This document shows, piece after piece, positions 31,555 to 41,798 of a stretch of 64,000 bases of DNA. The DNA is taken from assembly GCA_000333855.2 (NCBI GenBank), contig CM007320.1:3012112-3076111 (forward strand), read 5' to 3'. The notes beneath the pieces are model-generated. The model did not search any database. It was given only the letters and a program-made list of their open reading frames with translations, and was not told the origin of the DNA. The position numbers and the translations under genes were made by a program. Positions within the stretch are counted from its first letter, which is position 1, and every line of letters starts with the position of its first letter. Origin of the DNA: Endotrypanum monterogeii. Taxonomy: Eukaryota; Euglenozoa; Kinetoplastea; Trypanosomatida; Trypanosomatidae.

Positions 31555-33153
31555 TCACTCTTTTTTCCCCTTCACCACCCATGGACGGAACATGTAGAGG
31601 CAGTGCGTCAGAAGGTACCAAAGGCTGGAGAGCTTGCTGACAACGCCGGTCGGGGCAGCGAAAGAAAGCGCCATGCGAAGCACCTCGTACGTCTGACGGT
31701 TGAAAGGGTACCACCAGAGATTCCGCGGCAGCGAGGCCAAAAAACCCCGGTCCGCATTGATGCACTTCGCATTCACCATTTCCTTTAGCCCGAGATAACC
31801 ATGAGTGCGCCCGATTCCGCTCTCCTTCCACCCACCCCACGGAGCCTCCGACATTCCGTGGGAGTAGAGGTGGTCATTGATAGTGACAACGCCGCTTTCA
31901 AGGCGCATTGCGACCTCCTTCGCGTGCTTAATGTTTCGCGAGTGCACACTACTCGTGAGCGCCAAGCGGGAATCGTTGGCCATCCGGATCGCCTCCTCCT
32001 CAGTCTTGAAGGGAACCACAGGAAGGATGGGGCCAAACGTCTCCTCCTTCATGACGCGCATCGACGGCGTGCAGCCGCTGAGAACTGTCGCAGGGTAAAA
32101 ATACCGATCTTTGGGGCAACTCGCGCTTGGGCGGCTTTGCGCCTCAATCTTGGCCCCATGCGCCAGTGCATCCTTCACATGCGCCTCAATCGTGTCGTAC
32201 TGACTCTTAGTGGTGAGGGAGCCCATGTCCACATCAAAGTTTCCACTCTCTGGGCCGTGGCGCAGTGCCTCTGTCTTTGCCTTCAACTGAGCGAGGAACT
32301 CGGGATAGATGGACTCGTCCACATAGATGCGCTCGACGCCGCCGCAGCTCTGGCCGGCGTTCTGATAGCCAGCCCAGCAAGCGCAATTTACGGCGCGCTC
32401 GATCGATGCGTCCTTAAGAACCAGCATCGGGTCATTGCCGCCAAGCTCCAGAGACACTGGTGTCAGTGTCTTCGCGGCCTCGGCCATGAGCTTCTTGCCA
32501 ACACCCACGCTACCGGTGAAAAAAAGTTTGTCGATGCCGGACTCAAGCAAAGCCGTGCCAGCCTCCGCACCGCCAATGATCAAATGTTGGAAGAGTCCGA
32601 CTGGCAGCCCACCAGCTGCTACCACCTCATCAATGAAACAACCGACGGGTACCACATTGGTTGCCACCTTGAGCAACACTGCATTGCCGGCCATCAGCCC
32701 CATTAAAACTTCCCCGAATGGGATGGAGAAGGGATAATTCCAGGGCGAAATAATGCCGACAACGCCAACCGGCTCGTAGTAGATGGTGTTCGACTTGTTT
32801 GCAAAAAACATCGATCCACAAGGCAATGTGTGGGGGGCCAATATCTTCTTTGTGTTCTTGGAGTACCAGTCACACGCCAGGACGCAGGGAAATATCTCGG
32901 TTGCCAAAGCATCCTGGCGAGTTTTTCCACTGCAAGACACAATTATATCGCTCGCCCGCTCAACGTTTGCAGCCAGAAAAGCCTTCATTTTGTTGACACA
33001 CAGCGCTCGACTTTCGTACGTGAGCTGCGCCCACGCCCTCTGCGCCACCCGTGCGTTCGCCACAGCCTTCTCGACATCGGAGACGTTCTGCGGGACATAC
33101 CTTCCCACCACCGCCCCGGTGGCCGGGTTCTTGACCTCAAAGTGATGCGGCAT
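31555..33153 (-). CDS. Aldehyde dehydrogenase family protein (ALDH22/MSC7-like) with hydrophobic tail
   Basis: The protein is 532 residues from ATG 33151-33153 (MPHHFEVKNPATG); the upstream extension begins at TTG and includes the splice acceptor. ALDH enzymes oxidise aldehydes to acids with NAD(P). The key elements are present: EPVGVVGIISPWNYPF, a Lys in NAVLLKVAT, FTGSVGVGKKL in the Rossmann fold, the general-base Glu in LELGGNDP, and the catalytic Cys270 in NAGQSCGGVERIYVDES. The GQxCxGxER form is that of ALDH22 of plants and MSC7 of yeast rather than of classic ALDH2. The last 50 residues add a hydrophobic segment (SLWYLLTHCLYMF) ending with basic VKGKKE, suggesting tail anchoring to a membrane. 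The substrate is unknown. No glycosomal PTS1 is present. Confidence 0.85.
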   Translation of the reverse strand: MPHHFEVKNPATGAVVGRYVPQNVSDVEKAVANARVAQRAWAQLTYESRALCVNKMKAFLAANVERASDIIVSCSGKTRQDALATEIFPCVLACDWYSKNTKKILAPHTLPCGSMFFANKSNTIYYEPVGVVGIISPWNYPFSIPFGEVLMGLMAGNAVLLKVATNVVPVGCFIDEVVAAGGLPVGLFQHLIIGGAEAGTALLESGIDKLFFTGSVGVGKKLMAEAAKTLTPVSLELGGNDPMLVLKDASIERAVNCACWAGYQNAGQSCGGVERIYVDESIYPEFLAQLKAKTEALRHGPESGNFDVDMGSLTTKSQYDTIEAHVKDALAHGAKIEAQSRPSASCPKDRYFYPATVLSGCTPSMRVMKEETFGPILPVVPFKTEEEAIRMANDSRLALTSSVHSRNIKHAKEVAMRLESGVVTINDHLYSHGMSEAPWGGWKESGIGRTHGYLGLKEMVNAKCINADRGFLASLPRNLWWYPFNRQTYEVLRMALSFAAPTGVVSKLSSLWYLLTHCLYMFRPWVVKGKKE

Positions 33154-34044
33154 CTTCTCCCTTTTGCGATTTGCTTGAATTTCGTGGAGGGAGGTTGAGC
33201 TGCAGCGTGCGCGTAACGTTAGCAGGAAGGTGAAGAAGGAAATGCCCACCAAAAAAAAAGGATAAAATAGAATAAAGCTCTTCAACGATGAATGACTCGA
33301 ACTTTTCTTATGGTATCGTCTTTCTCATTTGGGGGGGAGGGGGGGGAGTGAGGGTCAGAGAGAGCAGAGGACGAGGACGAGGAAGTACCAATATCTCTTT
33401 GGGAGGATAAGATGCACAAGGAATAGTCAGGTTGCTATCAGCTGGTGTTCGCTTGTACGTGTAAGTGCCCACGTGTGAGTCCGCCTATAGATACGATGCG
33501 ATCGAATAAATGTATATATTTGGGGGGGAATTTTTTTTTTGCTTTCATGTGAAAATTTACGTTTTTTTTTTAAAGTAGATGCACGAGTGCGCCTTCACTG
33601 ATTGGCAAAGATGTTGGGGTAGGGCAACCGTTGTTGTGATCCTTCTTTGTTTTCTTCGGAGAAAAAAAAAAATAGAGGGAAAGATCACAGGTAGGTATAT
33701 GCGCCAGAAAAGAGGAAACAGCGGGAGAGAGGAGGAGCTGGTGAGAAACATTCCCGCAGAGCATGTTTTTTTCAAAAAAGGGAAGGAGTGCGCGGAGGCA
33801 CATGGGTGCTGCAAACACATGGACGAGTGTCTGAGAGGAGTCGCGGGTGACGAAAAAAGCGATCCAGGCCGCGTAACAGATGACCAACAGAGAAAGAGAA
33901 ACACCAGGAAAATCTCTAGATATAAATATATATGTTTGTCTATGTAGAGAGAGATGCTTTGCGTTTCCCGGAGTTGGGATGGACACGCAGAAACTTGCGC
34001 TACAGATTGCAACAAAAAAAAAATTGCCATTTCCGAGTCAGGCA
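33154..34044. other. Spacer between SWR1-like and ALDH genes
   Basis: The stretch has the ALDH leader, a G-rich run near 33332-33347, T- and A-runs and purine-rich sequence of the SWR1-like 3' UTR. No gene is supported. Confidence 0.65.
33200..33201 (-). promoter_or_regulatory. Predicted spliced-leader acceptor AG, ALDH gene
   Basis: On the minus strand a T9 run and TTCCTTCTTCACCTTCC (about 33228-33258) are followed by a CTAAC branch-point-like motif and the first AG in CTGCAG here. The 5' UTR would be 46 nt. The arrangement is convincing. Confidence 0.6.
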
Positions 34045-37000
34045 TTAGGGATGTAGCTGATATTCGGCGCGAAATCGGGGCTGGAATATATCTGCCTCCT
34101 CTGTTTCTACACTGGAATCCTCGTCTAGGTCTTCCATTTGTGCTCCATAAGACAACGCCAGCGCATCGAACCTGTCCTCAGCATCTGCACGATGACAACG
34201 TCCGTATTGAATAGAAAGGAACTGATCGACGGGGGCGTGCGCTTTGAGGGCAACCTCGCGTTGTCGCTTGCGCACCGCGAGGACGAGGGCATTGGCAGAC
34301 GAACTTTGCACTTCAGACGTCGCATCCAATGCTCTGTCCCTTTCTTCATGAAGGTTTGCGCTATTAACTACTTTAGTCGGTGGCCACAAGAGCTCATCCA
34401 GGAGTGAGTTCGGTAGACGTACGCGCCATTTGAGATTCTTATCGACGACACTCGACACAGGCAGTCCTCGATCTTTTTTTCTGAAAAAAGAACTATGAGA
34501 GACACCACCCTGAGGAGGTAGTCCAGAGATACCATGTTCCACCTCCCCATCGCTCTCCTCTGCAGCATAAGCGGCGATCTCGAGCTCCAACTCTTGACCA
34601 GCTGCGCGGTCCTCGGCATCCTCGACGTCTGCCATGGCTTCAAGAACGTCCATTGGCGACGATAGTGGATTGACATTACCGCTGCCACTTTGGGTCGGCG
34701 CAGAGTGGGAGGTTTCCACAGTGGCGTCCTCGTCTAGATCATGAAAAAAGCTGCGGAGGTTCACCGGGTCGGAAAGAGCCGCAAAGGCAGCAGCGCTGTC
34801 ATCGTACTGCTCGCTCACCCCAGCAATGGTGTGAAATTGGCCGCCGCGAATGACAACGTTGTTGAGCTTCTTGCGCTCTCGAGCCTTCTCGAGGATGGAC
34901 TCCTCCACCGTATGTTCGCTGATGAGGCGATAGATGATTACTGGACGGGTTTGCCCGATTCGGTGGCATCGATCCTGAGCCTGCAAATCCATTGTGGGGT
35001 TCCAGTCACTGTCATAGAAGATGACAGTATCGGCACCAGTGAGGTTGAGGCCAATGCCACCAGAACGCGTAGAGAGAATCATACAGGTGATGCGTGAATC
35101 GGCGTTGAAGCGGTCGACGTACTGCTGACGCAGCTCCGTCTTAGTGGAGCCATCCAGGCGCATGTACACCACACCAATCAACGCCAGGAAGCGCTCCAAT
35201 ATATTCAGCATGTGAACGAATTGAGTGAAGATGAGAACGCGGTGCCCCTCGCTCCGCATTTTTTTCAGAGCTGTTTCGAGAAACTGAAGTTTGCCGCAGT
35301 CGTGAATAAGAAGACGCTTGTCGGGAAAGCTGAAGCTACGTCGGACATGCATGGGCCACATTTCTTTCAAGAAAAATGCGGCATCGTATCGCCGTCGAGG
35401 TGAGGCACGGCCAGACAACGCCGAGTCTTGAGCCTTGGCGACAGCACCAATCAGCGGCGCGTACCCTTCACGACCGAGAGCTTCAAACGCACTGGGGTGG
35501 GGAATCGGTAGCGCCCACTGCAGCCTTGGCGGGCGCGCTGCCAAGGCAGCCGGGACATATACACAGACGCGTTCAATCACAGGAAACAGGGCAGCGGCGC
35601 GCTCGGCAATGGAGGGGCAAAGACACGGATACTGCCGCGCTAAGATGACTTGCCGTAGTGCGATTCGACACGCATGTGGCAAATATGTGTTTCGCGCTGT
35701 CTGAATACCCTGATATCTCTGCAGCTGTGCAGCAACGGTGCGGTAGTGACGTGAGCGACTCTGCGCTGCGGCTTCTGACAAGACACTAGCGAAGGCCGAT
35801 CTCACGGCAGCGCTGCCACTGCACAGCTGAGGGGAGCTCAGCATCGACTCGAGTGGAGAGTGTGCTGGTGCGTTCAGAAGAGACGGGCTAAAGCGTTCCG
35901 CAAATCGCGCCATTGAATACGCTGTCGACACGTCCGGCCGCTCCACCTCGGTGAGGACGAGCCACCACGGAACAGTGGCCCCAGTGTAAGACGAAAAAGG
36001 GGTGTGTCCGAACTTGCTGGTGGCCAAGCCCACGTCAGGCGCTTTCTCGATCTGCCGTTGGGCGATCCCCGCCTGTCTCCTATCGTCGTTGACATCACAC
36101 ACGTAAAAGCGAGGAAAACACCATCGGCCTCTGTCATCGTTGCCGAGCAGAAGTACCTCACGTGGTACATATTGCTCGATAGCAGCTTCGTAGCCGAGGA
36201 CCATTGGGGAGGTCGTGGGGCGCTCCTCGAAAAGGTCTGGGTGGTCGCACACCTTGCGCAACGCCAGCAGCACACTCAGTACCCCGCCGGCGCCGCCGCC
36301 ACCACGTAGCTTCTGGCGGGTCTCTGCAAGCTGCATGTAGTCATCGTAAAGAGAACGCTGACGACGTGAAAGGTGACAAAGCACCACCTTCTCCGTCTTG
36401 ATTGGCAATTGAGTCTCAACATCCTTCTTGAGTCGTCGCAACATGAACGGCCGGATGAGGGTCTGTAGACGCCGTACGATGTCCTCGTTCAGCGATGAGC
36501 GACCCGTGATCATCTCGTCCATCGGATTACTGAACCACTCCTTGAACTCCGTGTTGGAGCGGAACGCCGAGGCGAAAGGAAGCAGGAAGTGGAAGAGAGA
36601 CCACAGCTCCATGATCGAGTTTTGCAGTGGGGTGCCAGTAAGCAGCAGACGGTACTCTGCCTGGAGATCAAAAAGCGATTGCCACTTCAGACTCATAAAG
36701 TTTTTGACCTGATGCGCTTCATCGAGCACCAGAAACCCCCACGGACGGCGGCGGAACACCTTGCGGTCTTGGACCACCAAGTTATACGAAGTCACACACA
36801 CGTGAAAAGCATCTTCGCTTGTCCATCCTTTGCGCAGCTGGTGACGCTCCTTTGCTGACCCGATGTACGTGATTACCTTGAACCCTGGTGCCCACCGCTC
36901 CAGCTCTGCCTTCCAGTTGAGCACGACGGTTGTCGGCACCACAATGAGATGCGGACCCCAATCATTGCGGTACTCTGCGAAGTAGCACAGGAGCGCAATC

Positions 37001-37896
37001 GTCTGAACCGTTTTGCCCAGCCCCATTTCGTCAGCGAGGATGCCGTTCAAATTGTTGTCGTACAAGTGAACCAGCCACTGCAGGGCAGTCCGCTGGTAGT
37101 GTCGTAGCGGTCGCTGCCCCCCCTCGGTGTCCAACAAAGAAAGGGCTGTCTCGATCGGAACGTCATCCTCGTCACCTACCTTATCCCAGAAGGACGCATC
37201 TGCCGATGGAGTCGTTGGGAACAACTGTGGCGTACTGCATATCGAAGACGCCTCGGGAGGGCAATGATCAACTCCATCCGAACTGCAGAGGTTGACCCCC
37301 CCTGCTATCGATGTGGGAGGTGAAGAAGTCGATTGCTTACGGGCAGCGTTGAAGATGCTCTGCAGAAGCTTTCGCGTCAGCTCCTCCGTCTCGCGTAGGA
37401 GATCCTCCTGCTTTCGACGGTCGCGTTGGTGCTTCATCACGTCGAACTCCACCTTGGCCAGCTGCTGGTACGCATCGCCTCGCCTTGACCAATATCGGCG
37501 CACGCCAGCGGCGATACGCTCGCCAGCGCGTGCTCGCGCCTCTCGCTGCTGTTGTCGCTGCTTTTCCGCCCGCTCTTGGAGCTCTGCATGGTAGCGCCCG
37601 AGGTCCCGCGCAAGAGATTGGCGGACATTCTTGAACTTTCGCTGCGAAAGCAGGGATGACTGACGCCACTTGATAGAAGATAGGGCTACACGCTGCCAGA
37701 GGGGCAGAGGCACTGCAGGGGCTAATGCAAAGGAGGGAAGGGGAAATCGTTGTGGTCGGCTGCGCTGCAAGACTGGGACTAACTCTGCCATGTCGTCGTC
37801 ACCCCTATAGACTTCATGGTCACCGTTGAAATCTGGGGAAGAAGACACTAGCGCACCAATAAAAGTATTCTCCCCTTCCTCTTTGATATCAGTCAT
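34045..37896 (-). CDS. SWR1: SWR1/SRCAP-type Snf2 chromatin-remodelling ATPase
   Basis: The protein is 1283 residues from ATG 37894-37896; the frame further upstream opens with a GTG. Residues about 60-150 resemble an HSA domain (basic helix, WQRVALSSIKWRQ...). The first ATPase lobe starts near 270 (LRHYQRTALQWLVHLYDNN), with Walker A DEMGLGKT (about 290) and Walker B DEAH (about 391). The sequence between these motifs (GPHLIVVPTTVVLNWKAEL, GSAKERHQLRKGWT, FHVCVTSYNLV) follows SRCAP and Swr1 almost block for block. An insert of about 320 residues separates the lobes, as in the INO80/SWR1 class, before HRVLIFTQF, DGSTKTELRQ, LSTRSGGIGLNLTGADTV and QAQDRCHRIGQ (about 975). These enzymes exchange H2A.Z into nucleosomes. 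The acidic C-terminus is unrecognised. INO80 is the main alternative but fits less well. Confidence 0.88.
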   Translation of the reverse strand: MTDIKEEGENTFIGALVSSSPDFNGDHEVYRGDDDMAELVPVLQRSRPQRFPLPSFALAPAVPLPLWQRVALSSIKWRQSSLLSQRKFKNVRQSLARDLGRYHAELQERAEKQRQQQREARARAGERIAAGVRRYWSRRGDAYQQLAKVEFDVMKHQRDRRKQEDLLRETEELTRKLLQSIFNAARKQSTSSPPTSIAGGVNLCSSDGVDHCPPEASSICSTPQLFPTTPSADASFWDKVGDEDDVPIETALSLLDTEGGQRPLRHYQRTALQWLVHLYDNNLNGILADEMGLGKTVQTIALLCYFAEYRNDWGPHLIVVPTTVVLNWKAELERWAPGFKVITYIGSAKERHQLRKGWTSEDAFHVCVTSYNLVVQDRKVFRRRPWGFLVLDEAHQVKNFMSLKWQSLFDLQAEYRLLLTGTPLQNSIMELWSLFHFLLPFASAFRSNTEFKEWFSNPMDEMITGRSSLNEDIVRRLQTLIRPFMLRRLKKDVETQLPIKTEKVVLCHLSRRQRSLYDDYMQLAETRQKLRGGGGAGGVLSVLLALRKVCDHPDLFEERPTTSPMVLGYEAAIEQYVPREVLLLGNDDRGRWCFPRFYVCDVNDDRRQAGIAQRQIEKAPDVGLATSKFGHTPFSSYTGATVPWWLVLTEVERPDVSTAYSMARFAERFSPSLLNAPAHSPLESMLSSPQLCSGSAAVRSAFASVLSEAAAQSRSRHYRTVAAQLQRYQGIQTARNTYLPHACRIALRQVILARQYPCLCPSIAERAAALFPVIERVCVYVPAALAARPPRLQWALPIPHPSAFEALGREGYAPLIGAVAKAQDSALSGRASPRRRYDAAFFLKEMWPMHVRRSFSFPDKRLLIHDCGKLQFLETALKKMRSEGHRVLIFTQFVHMLNILERFLALIGVVYMRLDGSTKTELRQQYVDRFNADSRITCMILSTRSGGIGLNLTGADTVIFYDSDWNPTMDLQAQDRCHRIGQTRPVIIYRLISEHTVEESILEKARERKKLNNVVIRGGQFHTIAGVSEQYDDSAAAFAALSDPVNLRSFFHDLDEDATVETSHSAPTQSGSGNVNPLSSPMDVLEAMADVEDAEDRAAGQELELEIAAYAAEESDGEVEHGISGLPPQGGVSHSSFFRKKDRGLPVSSVVDKNLKWRVRLPNSLLDELLWPPTKVVNSANLHEERDRALDATSEVQSSSANALVLAVRKRQREVALKAHAPVDQFLSIQYGRCHRADAEDRFDALALSYGAQMEDLDEDSSVETEEADIFQPRFRAEYQLHP

Positions 37897-38741
37897 CTGC
37901 GTGACTGGGCTATGTTTGGAATGGCAATATGCTTTATACACTTCTCAAACACACGCGCACACACATACACACACACACACACACACATGCAAAGGCAGAC
38001 AGGAAGAAAGACACGCGTATTTGTACACACGCCTTTCTTGTTCCTGATTTTCCGAGGGAGGTGCGTGAGGCCCCCGCAGCACAGTTTGTGTGGTGTGATT
38101 CACAAATATGAGTTTATGAAGACATAGGCAGGCAAGGCAAGGCGAGGCAAGGAAGGAAAAAAAAAAACAGAGGGAGGAAGGGTTCCGAATGTGGCTAGAG
38201 CCTTCAACTTCGAAAGAAACACCGGCTAAAAGGTGACAAAAGGGCAATCAGAAGAAAACAAGCCTTCTCGTCTTGGAGGAGACATCCAAAGCATGGAAAT
38301 GACAGCTGACTAGGTCTGCAGACGTGTCGCGCATCGAGCTCGTCTGCCCTCCGTGAAATTGTGTTTAAGATTATGTCTCTGTATTAGTGTGTGTGTAAGC
38401 ACTTTTTTCCGCGTGAAGGTGTATGGGTTTGTGTAATGTGCTCAAGACAAGCACATTTTGTTAACACTGCTAGAGGGGGAAAAATCTCGTTAAGTTTGAA
38501 AAAGCGGACTGCTGCTTCTCTCCCCTCGCCTGCCCACCATCACCACCACCACCACCACCACCACCGTTTGGGCATCCACCGACGGACATGTAACAGGAAT
38601 TTGGTAAACACCAGCAGCGCTACGCGCCTCCGAGCCTACCTTTTCTCAAGGAGAAAACATGTGCTCTCACTTGAAAGGAAAAACAGTGCGCCACCTCCCC
38701 AGTAACACGCGTCCAGCTGCTCAACTCGTTGAGGTTTCACA
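37897..38741. other. Spacer between the 986-residue gene and SWR1-like gene
   Basis: The stretch holds (CA)n at about 37950-37988 in the SWR1-like leader region, A-rich sequence, and a CAC repeat at 38538-38565. No gene is supported. Confidence 0.65.
37950..37988. repeat. (CA)n microsatellite
   Basis: An interrupted CA repeat with its longest pure run at about 37966-37987, just upstream of the SWR1-like start. Confidence 0.9.
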
Positions 38742-41702
38742 TCACAAAACGCTACCACAGAGGAGTCGCATCTTCATTACGGCAATCACGTCCGCTTGCT
38801 GTGCGCTATCTTCGAGGCATTGCGCCAGCTGCAGCATCTCCCCCCGCAGCACACCACCCTCCGCGCCCGAAGCGATCTCCGGTACTCGAAAAAAAAGCTG
38901 CGACTCGACCAGTGCATGAAGAAGTCTACCGGCCTGCTCTCGAGAAGCTGCACAGAAGCATCCCTTGGCGACCGCGTCGCTTTCCCGGTTTTGCGCGGAG
39001 TGCCGTAGGTGAATAATGGACGCTACGACGCAACGTAGCAAACAGTGAAGATCTTCTTTTTTCGGAAAAAGTACATTCGACACCGCCGATGTCGCGTTCG
39101 ACTGCACCAGTCGTATGACACACTCAACATCGAGCATCGTCGTCAACTGCTCCAAAAGCACCCTTCGCAGGTGGCACACAGTCTGCGGAGGGAGCTGTAC
39201 TCGTTGTGGATTGATCAGCCGAGACTCCGCGATGAGCTGCAATAGATCAGCTGCAGCGCAGGGGGTGAGAAGATGAAGACAACATAAGCTGGCAGGAAAG
39301 TGAAGCTGTGGCTGACTAGCATCTACATCCTGGAAAGCCTTGTCGTCATTGGTCAAGATACCCTGGTTTTCCGCAGCAGTGAAAACAAGTTGCACACCTA
39401 CTTGCCGCGCGCGCCACAACACGCGCACTACCTCGGACACGCACCCTCGTCCCTCAGACGCACGCACGGTTGCTTCGATGAACTGCTGGTATCGATAGCA
39501 GAGGATACAAAGCAGTTCAGGGTTGAGGGTGCGTGTGGACGATGAGGTTGCCACGTCGCTGCGCTGCCCTCTCCCCAGGAGAAAAAGAGCACGCAACATC
39601 GATGACGACGACACCGGCATCGTCGACCTCATCACTTCCTGAGTGGTCCTCGCTGCCGCCTCGGCGAGTGCAGCGGCAGAATGAGAAGAGGCAAACCGTG
39701 AACGGTGCACATGTGATGCCAGCAAATGCAGGCGCACTGCGCGCATGGCCACCTCAGCTTCTTGCTCCTCACTCGATACCTTCTCGGGTCTGTTCGAGTA
39801 GTATTCCACCAGGGCATTCTGCAACTCATCGAGAAGCGGAGGCACTTCCCGGGCCCCCCTAGACAGAGCATCAGCGGTTACATAAGATGACACCGTGTTA
39901 GGGTAGAGATGAAGGATAGCAGCGAGAAGCATATCTGCATCCACCATCGGCGACTCGGCGGTATCGACAGACGTGTTCGAACGCAGATCCGAGGCGATTT
40001 CGCGCAAGACTGGATCTAGCGCCTCGAATCCTGGAAGCCCGTGAAATATGGCCTTCTCCGGCATCGTATTGATTGGTTCCGTGAGCCGGTGCCCCTCGCT
40101 CTTGAGAGTGTCGACATTGGTGCCAACCATACGCGCGTACGCGTACAGCATCTCGACGTTGGAACGTAAACAGCGCCACTTGAATGAAAAGCTGAGATAA
40201 CGACGAAACAAAAAAGCGGCGCTGCGCTCGAGCTGCGCTCTGTCGACGTTTTCTCCGTGCCGCTGCAGTTCAACAAGAGATCGAAGCATCCAAGAGATCA
40301 TGGTTGCTGGTGCCCCACACAGCAGTGGCACGAGTTCAATAAGGGCAGAGCAGGAGGCCGAGAACAAGGGTGTCGATGGTGAGGTGATCTGCACGTCTCC
40401 CGGCACCTCGGCAGACTTCCGCAACAAGGCAGAGCCCCGTGCGTAACTATCGAGAAGTACAGCAACCAAAAATTGATCGGGGGGAACAGTCGCGTCGATC
40501 AGGCTGGCATCGTTGGCTCGTGTGCTGCGGAAGCGCTCCTGCTCCGCCCAAACCAAGTCGGCAAGTACAGTGAAGCAAAGTTCCACAGTTCTACGCCATA
40601 CCTCCCGCTCATCTACAGGAACATGGTGTATTCCCCAGGAGGCCTGTTCACCAGGACGCAACCCATGCGATCCTCCCAAAACAGGAAAGGGTGTCGAACG
40701 GGAAGGATGAATCGCAAGAACAGAAAACATGGCTGCCAACGCGCTCGCCAACTTTGTTTGGTCATACACATTCAACGGCTTTCGCCTGTGAAGGACGGCT
40801 TCCGTGGTCTCACTATTCATTCTCGCGAGTGGGGTTAGGAGGGCAATGGTTCGTTGGAGATCCAGCCGACACACATCTGCACCAAAGGCATACGTGAACT
40901 GGGCGTATGCCCCCGCGCTGACTCTATCCACCAGCCCTCCAAAAACAGCACAAATATCAAAACCCTTGCCCTCTGGAAAAGGACCCTCCCTGCACCCCTG
41001 TGATGGCGACACCGATTGCGTTGAGGGAGGGATCACCAGTAGCAGGTGAAGCAGTTGCCAGGCCACGTTGCCTGATACACGTGTGAACAGCTGCCGATCC
41101 TTGAGTAAATAAACGAGGCTACGTTGAAGGGTCAGTATAGATGGTTTGAGAGGAGCTGGTGTTGCCCACCATCGCTGCTGAGACGTGTAGCGTGAAGAGT
41201 TAACGTAAAGAGCAACGTACGCAATGTGCAAACCAGTGTCGTTGGGGTTCTCTGACAGAAGGACATGAATAAGCCGAAGGACGTGGTCGGTTGTCTCTGT
41301 CACACCCGCACGACGGCCCAGCTTGGCGAGCACAAGTGCAGCCTTCTGCACAGTGCGTGGATTTGCAGTCGACGAAGACGTCCTTGGCGAGTCACCAGAG
41401 TGGTGTACGCCACCCTTCTTCCACGAAATTTCCCTGAAGCGCTTCACTAGCACGCGTCGAACCACTGGAAAGTGCGCAGACTGAAGCGCGCAGAGGTGAT
41501 TGACCACATCCACCAGCACAGCCACGGGCACCTCCGCCGGTGAAGAGGCAAGTGAAAAGCTAGCCCTCTCGCAAATAAGCTTGACCTCTGGTCGAGTTAG
41601 CCGCAAAGCGCTGAGTGCCCTTATCAGTAGAAGAGCATCCTGCGCATTGTACGGCTGTGTGATGGCAGCTGCCCGGTGAACTAGTGACACCAAGGTCGAC
41701 AT
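38742..41702 (-). CDS. Conserved-looking hypothetical protein, 986 residues, helical
   Basis: I do not recognise this protein. It starts at ATG 41700-41702. The composition is rich in Leu, Ala, Val and Arg with many amphipathic helical segments (for example ALLLIRALSALRLTRPEVKLIC and VVNHLCALQSAHFPVVRRVLVKRF near the N-terminus). This is typical of alpha-solenoid repeat proteins, and trypanosomatid mitochondrial RNA-processing and mitoribosome-assembly factors often look like this. There is no visible transmembrane segment, zinc finger, RAP domain or enzymatic motif. Low-complexity serine stretches interrupt the helices. An organellar RNA-related role is only a guess. Codon use is that of its neighbours and the frame is uninterrupted, so it is a real gene. 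Confidence 0.85.
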   Translation of the reverse strand: MSTLVSLVHRAAAITQPYNAQDALLLIRALSALRLTRPEVKLICERASFSLASSPAEVPVAVLVDVVNHLCALQSAHFPVVRRVLVKRFREISWKKGGVHHSGDSPRTSSSTANPRTVQKAALVLAKLGRRAGVTETTDHVLRLIHVLLSENPNDTGLHIAYVALYVNSSRYTSQQRWWATPAPLKPSILTLQRSLVYLLKDRQLFTRVSGNVAWQLLHLLLVIPPSTQSVSPSQGCREGPFPEGKGFDICAVFGGLVDRVSAGAYAQFTYAFGADVCRLDLQRTIALLTPLARMNSETTEAVLHRRKPLNVYDQTKLASALAAMFSVLAIHPSRSTPFPVLGGSHGLRPGEQASWGIHHVPVDEREVWRRTVELCFTVLADLVWAEQERFRSTRANDASLIDATVPPDQFLVAVLLDSYARGSALLRKSAEVPGDVQITSPSTPLFSASCSALIELVPLLCGAPATMISWMLRSLVELQRHGENVDRAQLERSAAFLFRRYLSFSFKWRCLRSNVEMLYAYARMVGTNVDTLKSEGHRLTEPINTMPEKAIFHGLPGFEALDPVLREIASDLRSNTSVDTAESPMVDADMLLAAILHLYPNTVSSYVTADALSRGAREVPPLLDELQNALVEYYSNRPEKVSSEEQEAEVAMRAVRLHLLASHVHRSRFASSHSAAALAEAAARTTQEVMRSTMPVSSSSMLRALFLLGRGQRSDVATSSSTRTLNPELLCILCYRYQQFIEATVRASEGRGCVSEVVRVLWRARQVGVQLVFTAAENQGILTNDDKAFQDVDASQPQLHFPASLCCLHLLTPCAAADLLQLIAESRLINPQRVQLPPQTVCHLRRVLLEQLTTMLDVECVIRLVQSNATSAVSNVLFPKKEDLHCLLRCVVASIIHLRHSAQNRESDAVAKGCFCAASREQAGRLLHALVESQLFFRVPEIASGAEGGVLRGEMLQLAQCLEDSAQQADVIAVMKMRLLCGSVL

Positions 41703-41764
41703 TACGTGACGAAATCGTATCGTGTGTTAAGTCGCACAGGCGCAGCATGACGCTCCATAGAGGA

Positions 41765-41798
<34 letters not shown>

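Noticed and set aside
31801..32706. 301-codon open frame on the plus strand
   Set aside because: It lies wholly opposite the aldehyde dehydrogenase, whose motifs are conserved in the other frame.
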